From: Fereydounia khargensis
Lineage: Eukaryota > Basidiomycota > Ustilaginomycetes > Urocystidales > Fereydouniaceae
NCBI GenBank assembly: GCA_026413255.1
Contig: JAOCZO010000028.1
Span: 60,827 to 124,826 of the forward strand
DNA length: 64,000 bases
Direction: 5' to 3'
Positions 61,601-64,000 of this stretch are shown here, piece after piece. The position numbers were made by a program, and so were the translations under genes. The notes beneath the pieces are model-generated. The model worked only from the letters and a program-made list of their open reading frames with translations. It did no database searches and had not been told where the DNA came from. Position 1 is the first letter of the stretch; every line of letters starts with the position of its first letter.

Positions 61601-63077
61601 GCCTAAGCCTCCGCAGCTGCGAAAGGTTGGCAGCTCCAAGAACACATCTCAGGGTGCCCCGCTGTTTGGCGTGCCACTCGCTGCGATTGTGGACCGCGAG
61701 GGCAACGCGGTCCCCAAGGCGATTGAAAAGATGTTTGCAGAAATTGAAGCGAGGGGCTTGCGAGAGCAGGGAATCTACAGGATCTCTGGCGCCAAGAGCG
61801 CTATTGAGGGCTTGCGCGACGCGCTCAACACAAGACCAGCCGACTCGATCGACTTGGCGCGCGGAGAGTTTAGCGACGTGCACACGATCGCTGGAGCACT
61901 CAAGCAGTGGTTCCGCGACTTGCCCGAGCCGGCGATAACATTTGCGTCATACGACGCCATCATTCAGGCAGAGCGGATCGAGAACCACGACGACCGGCTG
62001 TATGCGATCCGCGACATTATCTGGGACCTACCCCAGTGCCACTTTGACCTGCTCCGACGCACAGCTGAGCACCTTGCGCGGGTGGTGGAAGAGGGCGAGC
62101 ACAACCTGATGGCGCCACACAACATTGGTCTGGTATTTGGCACTTCGCTGCTCAATCCTCCGCCTGGACCGGCAAGTATGGCCGTGTCGTTCGGAAACCT
62201 GGGCAAGGCGGCACACATTGTGAAGCTGATTGTCACGATGCACGAGTGGCTGTTCGAGCCGGAACCTGAGCCTGAACCCGAGCCCGAACCCGAGGCTGAG
62301 CCGGAAGGAGAGCCAGAGCAAGGGCAAGAGGATGAAGCAGCGCCAGAGCCAGAGCTCGAAGGGACTGCGGCTACGGATGATGATGCCACCATCGATGCGG
62401 ATGCTGTCACCCAGATGACTAGCGAAGGTGAAGAGTCGGGTGCGAGGCGGAAGGAGCCTGCCGAGGCTGCCGAGGAGCTCGCCTCTGGCAACGATACGGG
62501 CGCGGCAGATGAGGCTGATGTCAAGCGTACCGAGGCACCTTTCGACTACAGGCTTGCACCGATCGAGGTAGGAGTGTCGCTGGGCGGCAACGGCAACGGC
62601 AGTGACAGCGAGCCCGTGACACCTGTGGATGGCGGGAACATGGCTGGCTCGCAAATGCCCACACCACGCAAGGCGGCGGATGGCGCTGCAGAAGCTAAGG
62701 CTGCGGAGGGAGTCGGAAACGTCCCTCCCTCCATCACGCTGACCACGACGGAGTACACTACTGGCGAGGCATCAGGCTCCGAGTCGGAGGAAGAACTGCT
62801 GGAAGAAGAGTTGAAGGGCGAGCGGGGCTTTGGCACGATCACAGCGCCGAGTGTGGCGACAGCATCAGCTGCGGGACAGGCGCTGCAGCGACCCAAGAAG
62901 GCTCGGGGCACGTACCGCGACAGCGTGTTTTCCTCCTATTCGATCTACGCCGACTGCCTGGACAACTTTAACATGGATGCTGCGGCTGCGGCTGCGGATG
63001 CCAACAAGGTCGCCTCGCCGACCAAGAGCACGGGCACTGCTGCTGCTGCTGCTGCTGGTGCGCAGGCATCCACTTGA
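55698..63077 (+). CDS. BEM2: BEM2-like multidomain Rho GTPase-activating protein
   Basis: Polarity and bud/hyphal morphogenesis regulator acting on Rho-type GTPases. One uninterrupted 2459-codon frame. The first 430 residues are Ser-rich and disordered. A PH-like segment begins near residue 444 (KGWKSYRVVLQDGKLFFYK). RasGEF-N-like sequence occurs near 1255 (MIDVLVMGVQHVTVKNPDE) and a RasGEF-like domain from about 1465 (TPEELVDFLESIATVFFDKI). A second PH-like segment lies near 1910-1965. The RhoGAP domain at about 1990-2185 has the arginine finger in GIYRISG (R2028), KQWFRDLPEPAI and APHNIGLVFGTSL. The C-terminal tail contains a Glu-Pro dipeptide repeat and acidic/Ser-rich sequence. This order matches Bem2. 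Whether the RasGEF part is catalytic cannot be told. Confidence 0.94.
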   Translation: MAPPASGQAQHGGQQNMGRSHSAFNFLLSKAKAPFSSSSSSSSGLNTSNSLSSIHSQQEDVFIDPSNPSAYHRQLQQQFPTQHGPGMASLGRGPAPQPIPNSASRSSTSDSFTTRHGSYGSRPSMSEEVAAVSSPTKRGFFSGMSRDRKASNASATKVSMHKPGFGHSPLGKGLRQDSSGPAYGQFSKSQSDLHARSEFPSPGNPPVELPRIPAAYAQSPQTAERNQYLRSPSPVINFSRSVDDLGSVDQPFQTSASHQGSRDVSGLSPTSPYAVGGSDRRANDLNNLSSSPNFRDSQQQHHFQHPYGLSPTPKQSDGWAPMAAPTSNHLNLAPNAKQHSRKGSKLHALGSSRDGSGAVHAGAKGSLAMSLGLMNLGGGSGSITSQATAANPGSEPSAASSEPVPLPPGASYQGLLSRNTNISLSLAQLNEEHTKGKEKEKDVTKGWKSYRVVLQDGKLFFYKPPSNIADEVKSLFPTTLVRSPSERAMPTSLGSVPIGLGRDASLDVNLLANSGLGKNDLLAATSRSSDSKSPSTSPSLAPVRHKGPAQRRTGPVRSDSAPSPADLGSREPSPAVPPPQASDAWAGPGRHPDLVLAQTAVAPSKWVDRVSRASIPALANELVRATQLPLTKPGALAAEVVQQTDAFICASLTAAACSEEGLTGLLVHVRKLLEAEMPKLSGSAKDLLSDRMERLVRLSIETAQNGKEIVQTLQAIADTAALAEDSRVDLARLLSHIASAERQPATSAAIKVDWAEKLANAPSAARPELKAIARCRSISSEVLLRLDPAEVAQQIQVFHAQELRIILSGGMPTLELVTNAKLGHTVRAFSFDSRFAHPLTKLVLSHLIGEPDGGSANGNSSNQSGARYRASILRHWIAIASYLLNLGDLAGWIAVTSAFCSRAVTRLEQTWRYLAEGDRILVAKEWAPMLGKIGWAESLPTQIQALLSANGDRTAIQSRDGAKLHVLPYLGSAAIRLRQATSGTVSGHGDAAQEISARASDAEALFNTCRRWRDAWKLAKEMPSITTAAEPIAEYQLCFQHSLNDERETAWATYMQSSLQLEPKALGNMDVRDRQTTPAARPSPAIQSLVPLLFPDPLPHLSLLDSAKVLEEAFGISRRSPQAKDPFATITPRSMQRPALNGSPLVRSSAFTPPLGSRSGKLLAFTNVSDWSTTSVPVEDPASVIRIGNELVLRVLHEPSLSLPSSPMNAKRFSQDFGRAARPLSQVSKRSSLPASNRSSVAEIVVPVQVALKSATLDRMIDVLVMGVQHVTVKNPDENGDSASATPRRSRLNMDMDSYRATFLATFRSFCSPSQLFEELRKRFVAAVNASREMTASDTFQTASQFPSWMTVNPAGSHVEPVDWDVVYRIRMGVILTLRLWIDRFPQDFADDDTLYRSVYTFMKHPDLDASADDPDINKIQLAIAQIDGMYQSSIMSANTRQEDKTYVVFSPVNAAEKNHKAEIDMDKVTPEELVDFLESIATVFFDKIVERDLLVVCELFERQATHPTAWYAARHSNFQPGEDDKPVNSMYSLMDVLKQPGPGSKDQPTLQQKLPAAVRDALAAQSLLRGWVAIHIIEEGLGVVRRQKRLEKLIDAVWICRARMARTRMDDSTSALLDGPTPFKEATIGSFVENAILGSLSSSESRIFLRAWQAVAISRGGSGDTLGDLFPSGDLQPLRAASAGSSTPDIGWVLSCLAEATTRSMVPPASGSEASEIGLIDFEKRRTIWALIESSLRLRPPCNSASLVDLAGARLKAMQSALSRVTWDRRAFREDAAREARDSPLPTQKTTLRLSSSSKALPGLSKQQQDKLRRDRAALEMIDSMASRPQISSRQSSMQASNDQSSIASVGSAPSSGTSLAPPDKATIRARRMTALFRGAVRPLISEKQEVPARSANELMRLTPVQKPSIAAGLAGAEVAIWHNSQRSFIFHLTSEEGAKYLLQAPNQAELSEWMAQISRVAKERTVPKPPQLRKVGSSKNTSQGAPLFGVPLAAIVDREGNAVPKAIEKMFAEIEARGLREQGIYRISGAKSAIEGLRDALNTRPADSIDLARGEFSDVHTIAGALKQWFRDLPEPAITFASYDAIIQAERIENHDDRLYAIRDIIWDLPQCHFDLLRRTAEHLARVVEEGEHNLMAPHNIGLVFGTSLLNPPPGPASMAVSFGNLGKAAHIVKLIVTMHEWLFEPEPEPEPEPEPEAEPEGEPEQGQEDEAAPEPELEGTAATDDDATIDADAVTQMTSEGEESGARRKEPAEAAEELASGNDTGAADEADVKRTEAPFDYRLAPIEVGVSLGGNGNGSDSEPVTPVDGGNMAGSQMPTPRKAADGAAEAKAAEGVGNVPPSITLTTTEYTTGEASGSESEEELLEEELKGERGFGTITAPSVATASAAGQALQRPKKARGTYRDSVFSSYSIYADCLDNFNMDAAAAAADANKVASPTKSTGTAAAAAAGAQAST
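62258..62310 (+). repeat. Glu-Pro coding repeat in BEM2-like tail
   Basis: GAGCCN-type hexamers encode about eight consecutive Glu-Pro units immediately after the RhoGAP domain. A likely site of length polymorphism. Confidence 0.8.
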
Positions 63078-63291
63078 CCCTCCGCAGCCTGTTCGACGAT
63101 GTACTTTTAGATTTTGTTGTGTGTTCTTTCTTTCTCTTTACTTTTTTCCTGCATTACATGGCATTGCGCTTTGTCCTTTCCCGACCAAGTTAGTATCCGT
63201 CTCGGTGTGTGTGAGAGCTCTATCGCACGAGTGACGCGAGCGGCGATGGAACCCTCCACATTTGGATGCTGGGGTAGCTCGTTGCAGAACT

Positions 63292-64000
63292 ATGCTCGAG
63301 ACCACCAACAGCGTGAGCATGGCGCCGAAGAAGAAAGACAAGGCGGCGGCAGTGGCGGGTTCTGCGGCTGCGGCTGCGGCGTCGGCGTCGGCGTCGCTAT
63401 CGTGGCCCGCGCTGTCGAGGAAAGACCTGGTGGCGGACGAGCTGGTGGCGAACCAGATTGTGATATTCCGGGTACGTCGCTCCCCTGCTCCGGGCCGCGG
63501 TGTGGCGCTGACAGAGTAGAACTTTCTGAGCGCGCGCGAGTGTGCGGCGCTGATTGGTGCCGTGTCGAGCAGCGGGGTGATGGTGCCCTCGCCCCCCGCG
63601 CGACGGGGGGAAGCGCTGCGCACCAACACGCGCGCCTCGCTCGCCGACGAGGCCCTCGCCACCGCCCTCTGGACCCACACCGGCCTCTCCCACGCCCTCA
63701 ACACCCCCTCCTGGTCCCTCCCGGACGGCTCGAAACCCGCCGGACTCTGGAGCAACATCCGCTTCTACCGCTACGACCCTCTCCAGCTCTTCCACCCACA
63801 CTACGACGAATCCACCCCCCTCCACAACGGCAGAACCGAATACACCCTCCTCGTCTACCTCACCGGCCACGAGGACGGCCTACGCGCCGCCGAAACCGTC
63901 TTCTACCACAACCACTCCACCGCAGGCAAACAGGTCGTCGTTGCCCCCGAACGAGGCGCCGCCCTCCTCCACAGACACGGCAAGGTACGCCCCCCTCCCC
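63292..64000 (+). CDS. 2-oxoglutarate/Fe(II)-dependent oxygenase (partial, runs off window)
   Basis: Prolyl-4-hydroxylase-like 2OG oxygenase. My model has exon 1 at 63292-63471, a 48-nt intron (GTACGT donor, TAG acceptor), exon 2 at 63520-63984, then a GTACGC donor at 63985 leading out of the window. The second exon begins NFLSARECAALIG and contains NIRFYRYDPLQLFHPHYDES with the iron-binding HxD pair, TEYTLLVYLTGHEDG, ETVFYH, and APERGAALLHRHGK, where the distal histidine region of the fold starts. The start could instead be ATG at 63319 (MAPKKKDK). An Ala/Ser repeat fills the N-terminus. The rest of the catalytic domain lies beyond the window. Exon 2 is strongly C-ending. The start lies 214 bp after BEM2 on the same strand. 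Confidence 0.8.

Overview
The window is nuclear DNA from a filamentous or yeast-like fungus, most probably a basidiomycete. The protein set (Atg2, Bem2-type RhoGAP, Trf4/5, Prp5, Aar2, Kti12, Cdc50/Lem3, Tvp38) is eukaryotic and fungal. Genes are compact, GC-rich and intron-poor: mostly 0 to 2 introns of 48-97 nt with GTAAGT, GTATGT or GTACGT donors. That pattern fits the smut subphylum Ustilaginomycotina, but the assignment is inference. I saw no tRNA, rRNA, transposon, CRISPR array or virus-like sequence.

Layout: SRP receptor alpha (+, 137-2446); an unrecognised serine-rich coiled-coil protein (-, 2623-6439); ATG2 (+, 7949-14181); a GH5 exo-1,3-beta-glucanase-like enzyme (-, 14376-16301); an SDR-like NAD(P)-binding protein (+, 17459-18884); a Gea/GBF1 ARF-GEF (-, 19034-24215); AAR2 (-, 24866-26314); an RS-rich protein (+, 26454-27329); the DEAD-box helicase PRP5 (-, 27468-30890); a TRF4/5 poly(A) polymerase (+, 31521-33809); KTI12 (-, 33880-34952); SDH1 (+, 36022-38039); GINS subunit PSF2 (-, 38205-39087); TVP38 (+, 39357-40330); a myo-inositol-type MFS transporter (-, 40380 to about 42449); an F-box-like protein (+, 43087-44199); a TBC Rab-GAP (-, 44261-47655); CDC50/LEM3 (+, 49410-50704); an acyl/4-coumarate-CoA ligase-like enzyme (-, 51105-52787); a BEM2-like RasGEF/PH/RhoGAP protein (+, 55698-63077); and the 5' part of a 2-oxoglutarate/Fe(II) oxygenase (+, 63292 to the window end).

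The content is mostly core cell biology. Membrane traffic and secretion are covered by SRPRA, GEA, CDC50, TVP38, the TBC GAP and ATG2. RNA processing is covered by AAR2, PRP5, TRF4 and the RS protein. The rest is replication (PSF2), respiration (SDH1), tRNA modification through Elongator (KTI12), polarity (BEM2) and some metabolism and transport. I see no metabolic cluster or defence island.

The most notable signals are structural. Coding strand alternates almost perfectly from gene to gene, with very short convergent gaps and long divergent gaps. A short AGTAC/GTACT motif recurs in non-coding DNA. Several introns are multiples of three with no stop codon. KTI12 has arginine in place of the Walker A lysine. 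Exon boundaries below were placed by eye from splice consensus and family conservation.
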